DNA of 64,000 nucleotides from CAYRXM01 sp964449465 (GTDB taxonomy: Bacteria; Chloroflexota; Anaerolineae; JAFGEY01). Positions within the stretch are counted from its first letter, which is position 1; the number at the start of each line of letters is the position of its first letter. The notes beneath the pieces are model-generated. The model made no database searches and was not told the origin of the DNA. It was given only the letters and a program-made list of their open reading frames with translations. Both the position numbers and the translations under genes were made by a program. Positions 52,229 through 61,700 of the stretch are shown here, piece by piece. The stretch spans positions 1-64,000 of the forward strand of contig CAYVBK010000004.1 of assembly GCA_964449465.1 (NCBI GenBank). The letters run 5' to 3'.

Positions 52229-55200
52229 CCAAGACGGGGAACGCCGCCAACACCCGAAAACCCCAGCTCCAGTACACACTATTGGGATAGTTCCAGTCGC
52301 GAGAGGCGCAACGCAGATTCCAGCCATCGAGATGGAACGCGCCGCCGCGCAACACCCGAGGTATTTCACCTTCTGCATCATTATTATTCTTATAATTTTT
52401 ATAATTATCTTCCCATTGGGTGGCACACCACTCCCACACATTGCCGGCCATGTCCAGGCAGCCATAGGGGCCGGCCCCCCAGGGAAAACAGCCCACCGCG
52501 CTGGTGCTGCCGATCAGGGTCTGATCATAGTTGGCCCGCTCTGAGTCAATCTGGTCGGCCTGCGGCGTCTCTCCCCAGGGATAGCGACGCGCCGGATTGG
52601 GGTTGGGTTGCAGCCCGGCGATTGGGTCGTTGGATGGCTGGGTCGTCGGGTCGTTGGGCGGTTGGGTGGTTGGGATGAGCAGGCCGCCGCGGGCGGCTTT
52701 TTCCCATTCGGCCTCTTGGGGCAAGCGAATGACAAATGGCAAATCGCCCATCGCCACCTCGTGGCCTTGCCCATCGCCCAAGACGCTATTCGCCATTCGC
52801 AATTTTGCGGTCAGCCAGCCACAAAATGCCGCCGCCTCGTACCAGGTCACACCCACTACCGGGTGATTGTCCAGATCGAACGCGCCGCCATATAGAACCG
52901 GGCCGCGATGCCCTGTTTGTTGCCGCCAGCCCCACCCGCTCTTGCTCCACCAATCCGGTTTTTCATAACCGTCGTCCTCTATAAAACACCGAAACTGGGC
53001 GTTGGTGACAGGATAACGCGAAATCCAATAATCATAGGGAATATCCTGGATATGCACCGGGCCTTCATCCTCATACGCCAGCGGGTCGGGCGGCACGGTC
53101 AAGGGTTCGCCGGTGCCGGGGTGGATCAGCCGGGTTTCGGTTCGGGATGCGCCCATCACAAACGGCCCGGCCGGCACAAAACGCCATTGAATATCCGGCA
53201 GGGGCAGGTGGGTATCTGGTAGGGGCAGGTCTTGCACCTGCCCCCCCGAGAGGGCAAGGGCAAGCCTTGCCCCTACATCAACGCCAACGCCGGGGCGAGG
53301 GTCGCCTAAAACGGCCAGGGCGCGGCCGGCGGCGGCGCGTTCAAGCGGCGTGAGCGCGCCGGCTTGGACCAGATCGGCCAGGCGGCGCACCACGTGATCG
53401 TCGCAGGGCGGCCGGCCTTGCAGCGCGCGGCGGTAGAGCATCAACAGATCGCCGGCCATCCACGCGGCACGCCAGTCGGCCGGCGTCGGCGCGGCCGGCG
53501 GTTCTGGCGGCACAAGCCGGTCGATGATCTGATCCATCGGCTCGAAATCTCCGTCACGAAAGCACAGGTGTTCGCCCAACAGCATCACCGGTTCGCGCCA
53601 GCGGTCGCTGCGATCCAGATGCTCGCGCACGCGCGCGGCCCGGTTGGGCAAACGGCGCAGATAGCGGCCAGCCAGGTATTCCTCAAAGGTCAGGTGCGGA
53701 AAGGCGTACACCTTTCTGGGCGGCGCATCTTGAGGGGCGTCGGGCAAAGGCGCGACACCCTGCAGCATCAACAAGCCGTTGGCGCTCTGGCTATAGTCCA
53801 AAAAGGTTTCAACCTTGCCTGGATCGCCAAAAGCGGCTCGCAGCAGCCCTGCCAGCAAGTCTTCTGTCACCAACGCCGCCTGCCCATCGGTGACACCGGG
53901 ACGTTTTTCCACCTCGTGCGCCCGGTAGGCGATCTCTTGCAAGGCGTTGTCCAGGGTAATGCGAGGAATCGCCAGCGCATCCAACAGACTGCGCTTTTGC
54001 GCCCGCCCCTGGATGCCGCGCTCTAATTCCCAGCGGATCAAGAGCAAATCGATACACTTTTCGTAAACCAGCGCCCGCGCATCGGGCAGTTCGCCCTCGT
54101 GAGTGTGCACCACCGCCATCACAGTGAGAATCAGCGGGTTGGGTGCAATCTCGTCCAAACGGCGACGGTCGCCGGGACGCAGGGCTTGCAACAGATGCTG
54201 GCGCTTGTGCGCATAGTTTTCTGCGCCGGCCGGGTCGATCCGCTGCAGTTCATCGTGCCAGGCATTGACGAAATCGCGTATACGATCCGGGTCAAAAGGC
54301 GCCAACTCGTACACCGGCCACCCCGCAAGCTCCCAGCGCGCGTCGGTATAGGAAAAGGTGCGGCACGTCACCAGGCAAGTCGTCGCGCCATTGCGGCCAT
54401 ACCGCACAGCAAATGCTTCCACCGATTCGCGCACGACGGGCCGCATATCGAGTGAAGCCACCTCGTCCAATCCATCAAAGCACACCAGGCCGCCGTCACG
54501 GCGCAGCTCGTCCAGCAGCGCGTCGCCATAACCCTTGAGGTGCTTGTCAGCATCCAGCGTCGCGCGAATGAATCGTTCCACCCATTCGGCGCTGCCGCGC
54601 TCGCTGCCGGCAGGGATACTCTCGGCCAGGCGGCCCAGCGACACGATCAGCGGCAGCAAAGGCCGGCGCGTCCAGCCGGGCAAGTCCTCGGCCAGATTGC
54701 GTGAAGGATCGATCAAGGCCTGAGCCATGCGCAGTATCAAATAGCGCACAAAGGTGGATTTTCCCGCACCCGGCAGACCCAGCAGCACGATTTGCCGGTT
54801 GGGAGCGCGAGCCAGCGCCTCCAGGGCAGAAAGCGGGCGAGATTGGCGATCTGCCAGTGGGTCTTGGCGCTCGCGCTTTTTCTCTTTTTCTTTTATTTCC
54901 ACCTGGGTTTTGGTGTCCAACGCCACATAGAGGCTTTCCAGCGTCATCCCGCCGCGGCTGGGATCGGAGGCGCTGGGGTCCACGCCAATCAAGCGCGCCC
55001 GGCAGCAATCAGCGACGAGCGATTCCAGGTAACACGCGCGCAGGGCGTCCGGGGAGAGGGTTGGGTGGTTGGCCGGTTGGGTGGTTTCTGCCTCTGGCGC
55101 GGACTTTTGGGCTGCATCTTTGCCCTGGCCTGTCTCTTTTTTTACGGTCAGTCGGGCCGATAGAGCCGGCTCGAACAGGCCGACCAAAAAGGCCAGAAAG

Positions 55201-55397
55201 GCCAGCCCGGTCAGGGTGTACAGCAGGCCGCGCCCGCCCTTGTCCAACCACTGCGGCACAAACATCCCGGCGACAATCGAAAGCACCAGGACCAGCACAG
55301 CAAAAAACAAAAACTGGTTCTTGAGTTGGGCGGCCGCCTCTAACACGCGGCCGATCAGCCCGGCAAAGGGGTTTTGTGACTGGGGATCGCTGCTCAT
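52218..55397 (-). CDS. DGR target: membrane-anchored NACHT NTPase with hypervariable FGE/C-type lectin domain
   Basis: 1059 residues. Two membrane helices (about 29-46 and 57-75), an acidic-charged linker, then a NACHT-type STAND NTPase with Walker A GLPGAGKST (207-215) and Walker B GLVCFDGLDEV (303-313), and its helical arm (about 420-690, including FPHLTFEEYLAGRYL). The FGE-sulfatase/C-type-lectin domain runs from about 735 to the end: FVPAGPFVMGAS, YPVTNAQF, RLPQEAEWEKAARGG, GCLDMAGNVWEWC, RVLRGGAF. Codons 1014-1056 are the variable repeat. Compared with the TR, 15 residues are altered, many to Trp, Tyr, Asp or Ser. ATG at 55397 has AGGAGG upstream. It probably senses a ligand through the variable domain and signals through NACHT; the effector is unknown. 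Confidence 0.95.
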   Translation of the reverse strand: MSSDPQSQNPFAGLIGRVLEAAAQLKNQFLFFAVLVLVLSIVAGMFVPQWLDKGGRGLLYTLTGLAFLAFLVGLFEPALSARLTVKKETGQGKDAAQKSAPEAETTQPANHPTLSPDALRACYLESLVADCCRARLIGVDPSASDPSRGGMTLESLYVALDTKTQVEIKEKEKKRERQDPLADRQSRPLSALEALARAPNRQIVLLGLPGAGKSTFVRYLILRMAQALIDPSRNLAEDLPGWTRRPLLPLIVSLGRLAESIPAGSERGSAEWVERFIRATLDADKHLKGYGDALLDELRRDGGLVCFDGLDEVASLDMRPVVRESVEAFAVRYGRNGATTCLVTCRTFSYTDARWELAGWPVYELAPFDPDRIRDFVNAWHDELQRIDPAGAENYAHKRQHLLQALRPGDRRRLDEIAPNPLILTVMAVVHTHEGELPDARALVYEKCIDLLLIRWELERGIQGRAQKRSLLDALAIPRITLDNALQEIAYRAHEVEKRPGVTDGQAALVTEDLLAGLLRAAFGDPGKVETFLDYSQSANGLLMLQGVAPLPDAPQDAPPRKVYAFPHLTFEEYLAGRYLRRLPNRAARVREHLDRSDRWREPVMLLGEHLCFRDGDFEPMDQIIDRLVPPEPPAAPTPADWRAAWMAGDLLMLYRRALQGRPPCDDHVVRRLADLVQAGALTPLERAAAGRALAVLGDPRPGVGVDVGARLALALSGGQVQDLPLPDTHLPLPDIQWRFVPAGPFVMGASRTETRLIHPGTGEPLTVPPDPLAYEDEGPVHIQDIPYDYWISRYPVTNAQFRCFIEDDGYEKPDWWSKSGWGWRQQTGHRGPVLYGGAFDLDNHPVVGVTWYEAAAFCGWLTAKLRMANSVLGDGQGHEVAMGDLPFVIRLPQEAEWEKAARGGLLIPTTQPPNDPTTQPSNDPIAGLQPNPNPARRYPWGETPQADQIDSERANYDQTLIGSTSAVGCFPWGAGPYGCLDMAGNVWEWCATQWEDNYKNYKNNNDAEGEIPRVLRGGAFHLDGWNLRCASRDWNYPNSVYWSWGFRVLAAFPVLAVP
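52229..52357 (-). repeat. DGR variable repeat (VR)
   Basis: The 129-bp segment encoding residues 1014-1056 of the NACHT-FGE protein. It is the partner of the TR at 50479-50607 with no indels. Altered codons relative to the TR give, in order, N to L, N to D, R to W, Y to S, N to D, R to W, N to Y, N to S, E to V, N to Y, R to W, N to S, R to W, H to P and D to V. Gly, Phe and Leu scaffold codons without adenine are unchanged. The pattern fits a ligand face on a fixed lectin fold. Confidence 0.97.
53219..53276. repeat. Family C palindromes inserted inside the DGR target gene
   Basis: Two palindromic units (GTAGGGGCAGGT-cttgc-ACCTGCCCC and GGGCAAGG-gcaag-CCTTGCCC with CTAC) lie in frame in the NACHT-FGE gene. 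They correspond to codons about 707-727, in the linker just before the FGE domain. The same unit is otherwise intergenic in this window. The reading frame is kept. Confidence 0.75.
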
Positions 55398-55454
55398 GGG
55401 CTCCTCCTGGCAGGTGAATGGTCGAATCAGGCAGATGGCTCTCCTGAAAAGAGG

Positions 55455-55590
55455 TCATTTTCACCACTGAGGCACTGAGAACACTGAAAATGACGAGCAT
55501 TAATGAAAATTAAAATAATTTTACGACTATTTGTATTTTCTGCGAACCCGGTGTTTCAGTGGTAAGGCACTTTTTTCAGTGGAGTCACAG
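55455..55590. repeat. Degenerate MITE-like repeat upstream of the DGR target gene
   Basis: The right end CACTTTTTTCAGTGGAGTC matches the TIR of the element at 44222-44381, and the left end holds an imperfect inverse (CTCCTGAAAAGAGG, CACCACTGAGGCACTGAG). TTCTGCGAACCCGGTGTTTC is shared with 37785-37810. No gene is seen between 55398 and 55653; any promoter for the DGR operon must be in or beside this repeat. Confidence 0.6.
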
Positions 55591-55632
55591 ATTGATTATA
55601 ACACAGAGGATGACCAAAACACAACATGAGGA

Positions 55633-55653
55633 GGGCAGGGGTAAACCCTGCCC
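55633..55653. repeat. Palindromic repeat, family C
   Basis: GGGCAGGG-GTAAA-CCCTGCCC hairpin that ends directly at the stop of the DUF4127-like gene; terminator-like position, without a T-run. Confidence 0.65.
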
Positions 55654-57237
55654 CTACCGGGATGCATCACCGACCAGATCATCCAGGGTGAACCGGCGCA
55701 AACCGGTGCCGGCGGTCGGGTCGAACACAGCGGGGTCGAGATCGCGGCGGTACACCCCCACCACGTCCACCTGGCCGGGCTGCACAGGCAGCAGGTGCGC
55801 CTCGCTCTCGAACGTGCGCCAGAGCTGCGGCGTCAGGCGCACGGTGCGCCCGGCCATACAGCCGGCGGCGGCAAAATGCGCCGACATTTCGGCGCTGACC
55901 AGTTGGTTCAGAGCGGCAAACACCGTCGTCACCTGCTCCGGCAAGGTATAGCCGCCCCAATGATCAAACTCGATGCCCTGCTGCGCCAGCCGAGGGATCA
56001 ACATGTCACGTCCGTGGCGATAGCCGTTGGCAAAAACATCATGCGCCACGGCTTCCAGGTAAAGCTGCTGCCGCGCCGCCGGATTTTGGGCATAGAACAA
56101 AATTTTGGCCGCCGCCAGAGTCAGGCCGGCCTTGTTGGCCAGAGTGCCCCATCCGCCATAGGCCAGCACATCGCAGACCGGCAGCGCGCTGAGGCGATCC
56201 CACGAGCCATTAAACATTCGCGCATCAATAATCACCAATTTGCTCTGTTGTTCCTGGTTATAGCTCAAAAAAGGAGACAGGGTCTGCTCATCCAGCGCGC
56301 GCTGCCGCGTCACGTCAGGAAAAATGCCATCCTCACCCTCGACGTTGGTCAGTACCAGCACCTCAAAATCAAACGGTGAGCCATCCGGCACCCAAATCAG
56401 CCCGGCCTCGGCCAGCTTGGAGCGGAGAACCTCGGCGGTGGTTTTGCCGCCGTCCCAGTGATGCCGGCAATCGTCCGTTTCCAGCGTCACCCGCACCCGC
56501 AGCGGCGGCAGCAAGGCGGCCATAGCCAGTGGGGCCATCTCGTCGGCGCCCCAACTGATCGGCGCGACCAGAGCCGCCAGACCTTGCTGCGTCAACATCT
56601 CGTCGAGCTGACCTTGCAGCCGCCGACGCACCGTGTCGCTGTACGGCGAGATCGAGTCGCCCATAGTATAGCGCACAGCGATCACCTCTCGGCCCAAAGC
56701 CTGGGCCATTTGAATCGCCCACTGGCCCATTTCCAATTCCTGGCGGTGTCGGCGGGTGAACCATGGCTCGTCCACAGTGGCCTGGCCAATGCCCACAAAA
56801 TTGCCCCAAATGACCACCTTGGGCCTGGAGCGCAGGTAGGGCAGATAGGCTTCGGGGTTTTGCATCAGGCGGTCGGTGATGATCACGGCGGTCGAGCGGC
56901 GCAGGTCGGCCGGCAGCAGCATATAGAGCTGCCGCACCATCTGGTCGGTCTGGCGGCGCGGGCCGAGAACAAAGGGCGGATAAACGGCCTCAGAGCGACC
57001 ATCGGGCTGATCGCGCAGCGGCCAGATGCCGCGCCCTTCTTCATCCTGAGGAGTGGGCTGGCCGGCGCGCCCGCCGCGCTTGATCTGCGCCAGGACCTGC
57101 GCCAGGTCGGGCGTGGGCGAGGGCGGCGGAGTCGAGGTAGGCGGCGCGGTCGGCGAGGCAGGAGGTACGGTAGGCGAGGCAGGATTGCACGAGACGAGGA
57201 TTATCAACGAGATCAAGAGGAAATATAGGGTGCGCAA
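55654..57237 (-). CDS. Lipoprotein of the DUF4127-like family
   Basis: A 527-residue exported protein. The N-terminus is a signal peptide with lipobox LIILVSCNP, then a Pro/Thr/Ser linker of about 25 residues. The large domain has EEGRGIWPLRDQPDGRSEA, LYMLLPADLRRSTAVIITDR, YTMGDSISPYSDTVRR, DVLAYGGWGTLANKAG and ANGYRHGRDMLIPRLAQ; the D-x-x-AYGGW-x-T-x-x-N pattern is what I associate with DUF4127. The function is unknown; the ligand may be a small molecule or polymer at the cell surface. The start is TTG at 57237, behind GGGAGGT with a 5-nt gap. Confidence 0.75.
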   Translation of the reverse strand: MRTLYFLLISLIILVSCNPASPTVPPASPTAPPTSTPPPSPTPDLAQVLAQIKRGGRAGQPTPQDEEGRGIWPLRDQPDGRSEAVYPPFVLGPRRQTDQMVRQLYMLLPADLRRSTAVIITDRLMQNPEAYLPYLRSRPKVVIWGNFVGIGQATVDEPWFTRRHRQELEMGQWAIQMAQALGREVIAVRYTMGDSISPYSDTVRRRLQGQLDEMLTQQGLAALVAPISWGADEMAPLAMAALLPPLRVRVTLETDDCRHHWDGGKTTAEVLRSKLAEAGLIWVPDGSPFDFEVLVLTNVEGEDGIFPDVTRQRALDEQTLSPFLSYNQEQQSKLVIIDARMFNGSWDRLSALPVCDVLAYGGWGTLANKAGLTLAAAKILFYAQNPAARQQLYLEAVAHDVFANGYRHGRDMLIPRLAQQGIEFDHWGGYTLPEQVTTVFAALNQLVSAEMSAHFAAAGCMAGRTVRLTPQLWRTFESEAHLLPVQPGQVDVVGVYRRDLDPAVFDPTAGTGLRRFTLDDLVGDASR

Positions 57238-57274
57238 CGTTTACCTCCCTGTAAACACAGGCACTAAACAACAA

Positions 57275-57300
57275 TGCCCTTGCAACAGCGTGCAAGGGCA
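57275..57300 (-). terminator. Intrinsic terminator-like hairpin after the tRNA gene
   Basis: TGCCCTTGCA (57275-57284) and TGCAAGGGCA (57291-57300) make a perfect 10-bp stem with a 6-nt loop. On the minus strand it is followed by TTGTTGTTT, giving a fair intrinsic terminator 18 nt past the tRNA. Confidence 0.8.
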
Positions 57301-57317
57301 GGTCAATCCAGGCGATA

Positions 57318-57390
57318 CGCCCCTGGCGGGAGTTGAACCCACGACACATGGTTTAGGAAACCACTGCTCTATCCTCTGAGCTACAGGGGC
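57318..57390 (-). tRNA. tRNA-Arg (anticodon CCT)
   Basis: A 73-nt cloverleaf folds on the minus strand. The acceptor stem is GCCCCTG/CAGGGGC, the D stem GCTC/GAGC, and the anticodon stem GTGGT/ACCAT with loop TTCCTAA, so the anticodon is CCT reading AGG. The T arm is GTGGG-TTCAACT-CCCGC. The discriminator is G and CCA is not encoded. A terminator-like hairpin follows. Confidence 0.95.
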
Positions 57391-57469
57391 CGGAAATCGT
57401 GGCGATTATAACACAATCCGGTCGGGCTGACAACTTGTAGCCTGCGGCGCACGTCCAAGAGCGCCCATA

Positions 57470-57491
57470 GGGCAGGGACAAGCCCTGCCCC
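57470..57491. repeat. Palindromic repeat, family C
   Basis: GGGCAGGG-ACAAG-CCCTGCCC hairpin, 22 nt past the flavodiiron stop. With the tRNA gene it fills the 276-bp space between two minus-strand genes. Confidence 0.65.
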
Positions 57492-57513
57492 GTTCCAGGC
57501 CGCAAACACACGG

Positions 57514-58713
57514 TCAACTGCCGCGCAGCAACTCGCCAAAGGCTTTGCCAAAGGCCAATCCCTGGCTCAATTCTTGTTCGCTGGGTGCGCCCACAAACTC
57601 GAACGAACCACCGAGCTGCCATTTGAGCGGTTCGATGATTTTCTCAAACTCTTTTTGCGCTCCGCCGCTCCAACCATAGCTGCCAAAGCGGGCCGCCGTT
57701 TTGCCGCGAATGCGCTTTTGCACGGCCATGTCTAGCACATGCGCCACCAGCGGAAACAGCCCACCCTCATAAGTCGGCGCACCCACCATCACCCCGCGCT
57801 GCGTCCACAGAGAAGGCAAAATATAGCTGGCATGAGTGTGTGCGGCGTCGAAAATGCTCACCGGCACGCCGGCCTCCGAAATGCCCTGGGCCACAGCATC
57901 CATCATTTTTTCGGTATTGCCGTACATGGTGCCATAGATCAAGGTGACACCCACCTCGCCGGGCGCACCGGCATACTCGGCCCACTGCCGGTACTCGTTG
58001 ACGATGGTTTCGGGGTGACAACGCCAGATCAGCCCATGCGAAGGAGCGATCACCGAGATGGGCAGACCGGTCAGCTTGTTGATGGCTTTAAGCACCGACG
58101 TGCTAAACAGAGCGACGATATTCACATAATAACGCAACGCCTCGCGCTTGTAAAACTCGTGGTCGGTGCACTCGTCATCGAACAAGATGCCGCGCAAGGC
58201 CCCATAGCTGCCAAAGGCATCACAAGAAAACAGCACTTGAGCGTCCACGTCGTAGGTCATCATCGTTTCGGGCCAGTGGACAAAGGGGGTATGAAAAAAC
58301 TTGAGAGTGCGCGTGCCCAGGTCCAGCGTATCACCATCGCCGACCACCTGGACGTTTTCGGTGATATTGTAGAACGACTGAAGCATATCTTTGGTCTTGG
58401 GCGTGCCAATGATCGTCGACTGCGGGGCGATGCGTCGCAGCATGCTCAGCACGCCCGAATGATCCGGCTCCATGTGGTTGATCACAATGTAATCGAGCTG
58501 ATCGGCCGGAATCACGCTGTCAATCTGGTTGAAAAACTCGTCGCTCTTGAACGACTTGCTCAGGTCAATCAGCGCGCTTTTTTCACCTCGGACAATATAG
58601 GCATTGTACGAAACGCCTTCCTGAGTGATCGGCCACAGTCCTTCAAACAGATCGGTGGTGCGGTCATTGACGCCGATCCAGTAAATGCCGGGTTTGATTT
58701 CAACGGGTCGCAT
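57514..58713 (-). CDS. Flavodiiron protein (A-type flavoprotein, FprA/NorV family)
   Basis: A 399-residue soluble enzyme that reduces O2 to water or NO to N2O, protecting anaerobic metabolism. The N-terminal metallo-beta-lactamase-like domain carries the diiron site in order: INHMEPDHSGVL, then Asp in SCDAFG and His in APSHGLIWR. The C-terminal flavodoxin domain (from about residue 250) starts VGVTLIYGTMYGNTEKM and includes MVGAPTYEGG and GSYGWSGG for FMN. There is no rubredoxin domain or neighbour, so the electron donor is elsewhere. ATG at 58713 follows AGGAGGA. Confidence 0.96.
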   Translation of the reverse strand: MRPVEIKPGIYWIGVNDRTTDLFEGLWPITQEGVSYNAYIVRGEKSALIDLSKSFKSDEFFNQIDSVIPADQLDYIVINHMEPDHSGVLSMLRRIAPQSTIIGTPKTKDMLQSFYNITENVQVVGDGDTLDLGTRTLKFFHTPFVHWPETMMTYDVDAQVLFSCDAFGSYGALRGILFDDECTDHEFYKREALRYYVNIVALFSTSVLKAINKLTGLPISVIAPSHGLIWRCHPETIVNEYRQWAEYAGAPGEVGVTLIYGTMYGNTEKMMDAVAQGISEAGVPVSIFDAAHTHASYILPSLWTQRGVMVGAPTYEGGLFPLVAHVLDMAVQKRIRGKTAARFGSYGWSGGAQKEFEKIIEPLKWQLGGSFEFVGAPSEQELSQGLAFGKAFGELLRGS

Positions 58714-58750
58714 AAATCCTCCTGGATGATCAATCTATGATTTGGTGTGT

Positions 58751-61700
58751 TCAAAGCAGAGCGGTGTCGCTCCACATCCGCCCCAACGCGGCCAGGTTGT
58801 CTTGTGAGGTGACCGGCCGCAGGCACAGCGTATAACGATAACGGCCGGGATAGATCAGAAATTCGGGATGCACCGTCGACATCCAGCCATCATCACCGCC
58901 CACACCCATGTGCCGCCCGTCGAGGTGCAAAATGACAGCCTGGCGCGGCGTGAGCCTGTGCAAGTGCCCGGCAGCGGCCAAATCCTGGATGGTGTAATGG
59001 AGCGCGTCAAAGTGAAACAGATCGGCGCCGCAAACCATCAAACCATCACCCTGCGCATCGGTCAGAGCCAGCCAGCGCACATCTTGCTTGCCGCCACACT
59101 CGGACGGGTAAACGTATGGCGTAAACTGTTCGGCCACCGTGCTGCGATAAAGCCCCACCGCCGCGCCGCGCTGACGGTCGGCATAATTCTCGTGCGGGCC
59201 GCGGCCATACCAGGTGAGTTGCCCGAACGCGCCCGGCAAAACCAGTTCCAGCCCCACTCGCGGCACATAGGGCATGCGCTCGTCAATAGATGCAGTGTGG
59301 CAGAGAACCACCTCACCCCGCCCATCTATGCGATAAACGATCTCGCTGTCTATGCCGCAATCTGAACCCTCACCGCACAAATGCGTCGCCACGCGCACCT
59401 GCACCATTGTATCATGGATGAACGCCGCTTCAAAAATGCGCATCTCTCGCGCCAGCCGGTCCAGGCCAGCCGCCCGCCACTGATGCACCATAGCCGGCGG
59501 GTTGCCCATCAGCAGATCAATATCGGTGGGCGCACGGTAAAAATTCTCCAGTGGGCCGCTTTGCAACAACGACCGCCCGTTCGCCGAATATTCGACCATC
59601 TGGCCGCTCGCCCGGTCCATCACCAGGCGAAAATGCGGGCCGCCGACGGTCAACCGCCCGTCGGTGTCGGTCATCTCCAGGCCTGGGCAGGCCACGACCA
59701 CTCGCACCGGTCTGGACGGCACAGGAAAAGGCACCTTGAACTGCCGCCAGGCCACCTCATGCCCTCGCCCGGCCCAGGGTGCGTCTCGGTTCAAGATCAG
59801 GCGGATGGTCAGATGGTATTCCCCGCCCGGCACCAGCGAGTCGGGCTGGGTGAACGGCACGGTCAGCGGCGACTGGAGACCGGCGGCCAGGTGGCACGGA
59901 GGCAGCAGGCCCGACTGGATGATCTGTCCATCCAACGTCAACTCCCAGCCAATGTCCAGGTGGCTCAGGTCGAGGGTGTGATACTTGTTCCAAAGCACAA
60001 ACTGCCCTTCCAAAACCTCTTGCTCCAGAACGTCCACCGGAGCCTGCACCTGCTTGACCTCCCACGCGCCGGGGTGCGGAACGAGGTCGGGGCCGACGAT
60101 GCCGTTGCAGCACATTTGCGGGTCTTCGTTGTCCTGGTCATAGTTAAAATCGCCGCCCCAATCGCCGCCATAGCTCCAATAAAAGCGAGTCTGGTCTTGC
60201 TCGCACGGCTTGAGCAGAGATTTGTCGTGCCAGTCCCAGATACAGCCGCCTTGAAAGCGCGGATAGCGATCCACCATCTCCCAAAATTTGAAAAAATTGC
60301 CCGTGCTATTGCCTTTGGCATAGGCATACTCGCACATCATCAACGGGCGTTTTTCGGCGTGATCGGCCAGCACCTGACGCATCCACTCCAGGTCGGGATA
60401 CATGACGCTGAACACGTCGCTGACCGCCGGCCCCGGCCGTCCGCTTTCCGAATGGATCGGCCGGGTAGGATCGTCATAGCGCAGCCAGGCCGCCATGGCC
60501 GCCTGATGCGGCCCCACACCCGATTCGTTGCCCAGCGACCACATGATCACGCAGGGATGGTTCTTGTCGCGCTGAGCCATGCGCATACCCCGATCCAAAA
60601 ACGCATTGGCCCACAGCGGGTCGTGGCTCAACTCGCCATAGAGGCCATGTGTCTCGATGTTGGCCTCGTCAATGACATACAGGCCATATTCATCGCACAG
60701 ATCATACCAGGCGGGGTGATTGGGATAGTGACTGGTGCGCACCGTATTGAAATTGAGTTGTTTCATCAGCACAATGTCGCGGCGCATATCCTCACGGGTG
60801 AGGGCGCGGCCGCGGCTGGGATGATGCTCGTGGCGGTTGACCCCGCGCAAGACCAACCGCCGCCCGTTGAGCAGCAGCAAACCATCTCGAATCTCGATCT
60901 GCCGAAAACCCACCCGCCCGCTCACCCGATCCACCGCTGCGCCGGCGGCGTTTTTCAGCGTCAATGACAGAGTATAGAGATGCGGTGTCTCGGCCGTCCA
61001 CAGCAGCGGCCCTTGCACTGGCGCCGACAGCATGGCGCAGCCGGTCCTGACCGTGTTTTGATGCGGTGTCCAGTCGCTGACCGGCGCTGAAAGCGGTTGA
61101 TCGAACACCGGCTTGTTTTCTGCGTCATAAAGCATCGCTTCGACGCAAAAAGAGGCCATTTCGGGCCCGCGCGGAATGAATGCCTCGATAGACAGGATCG
61201 CATCTCGATATGATTCGTCCAGCCGGGTGCGCACCGTCCAGTCGCAGATATAGACCGGCGGTTTGGCGTATACGATCACATCGCGCTGGATGCCGCTGAG
61301 GTGCCAATAATCTTGATCTTCGAGATAAAAGCCATCCGAGTAACGCATCACCTGCGCGGCCACCGTATTCTGACCGGGGCGCACATAGGCCGTGATCTCA
61401 AATTCGGCCGGCAGGCGGCTGTCCTGGCTGTAACCCACCTCCTGGCCGTTGATCCACAGATAAAAGGCCGAGTCTACGCTCTCGAACAGGATAAACACGC
61501 GCCGGTCGGCCCAGTCATCGGGCAGCACAAAAGAGGTGCGATAGCAGCCGGTGGGGTTCTCGCACGGCACCAGGGGCGGATTGGGTTCAAAAGGATAATG
61601 AACATTTGTATAAATGGGAATGTCTTTAAATGTTTGCGCTTGCCAATGTTCAGGCTTCCAGGCCGCCGGAAGCTGCCAGTTGCCCGGCACGGCTAGATCG

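Larger units (their letters stand above)
50324..55397 (-). mobile_element. Complete diversity-generating retroelement (DGR) cassette
   Basis: In transcription order: target gene (55397-52218) with the variable repeat at its 3' end, hairpin, reverse transcriptase (52074-50965), Avd-like gene (51002-50649), template repeat (50607-50479) and a 3' hairpin (50357-50324). TR and VR are each 129 bp and differ at 16 positions, all adenines in the coding-strand TR. In known DGRs the TR transcript is copied by the RT with errors at A, and the cDNA replaces the VR. All parts seem intact, and the mismatches show past activity. No phage genes are nearby, so it is a chromosomal cassette. Confidence 0.96.
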
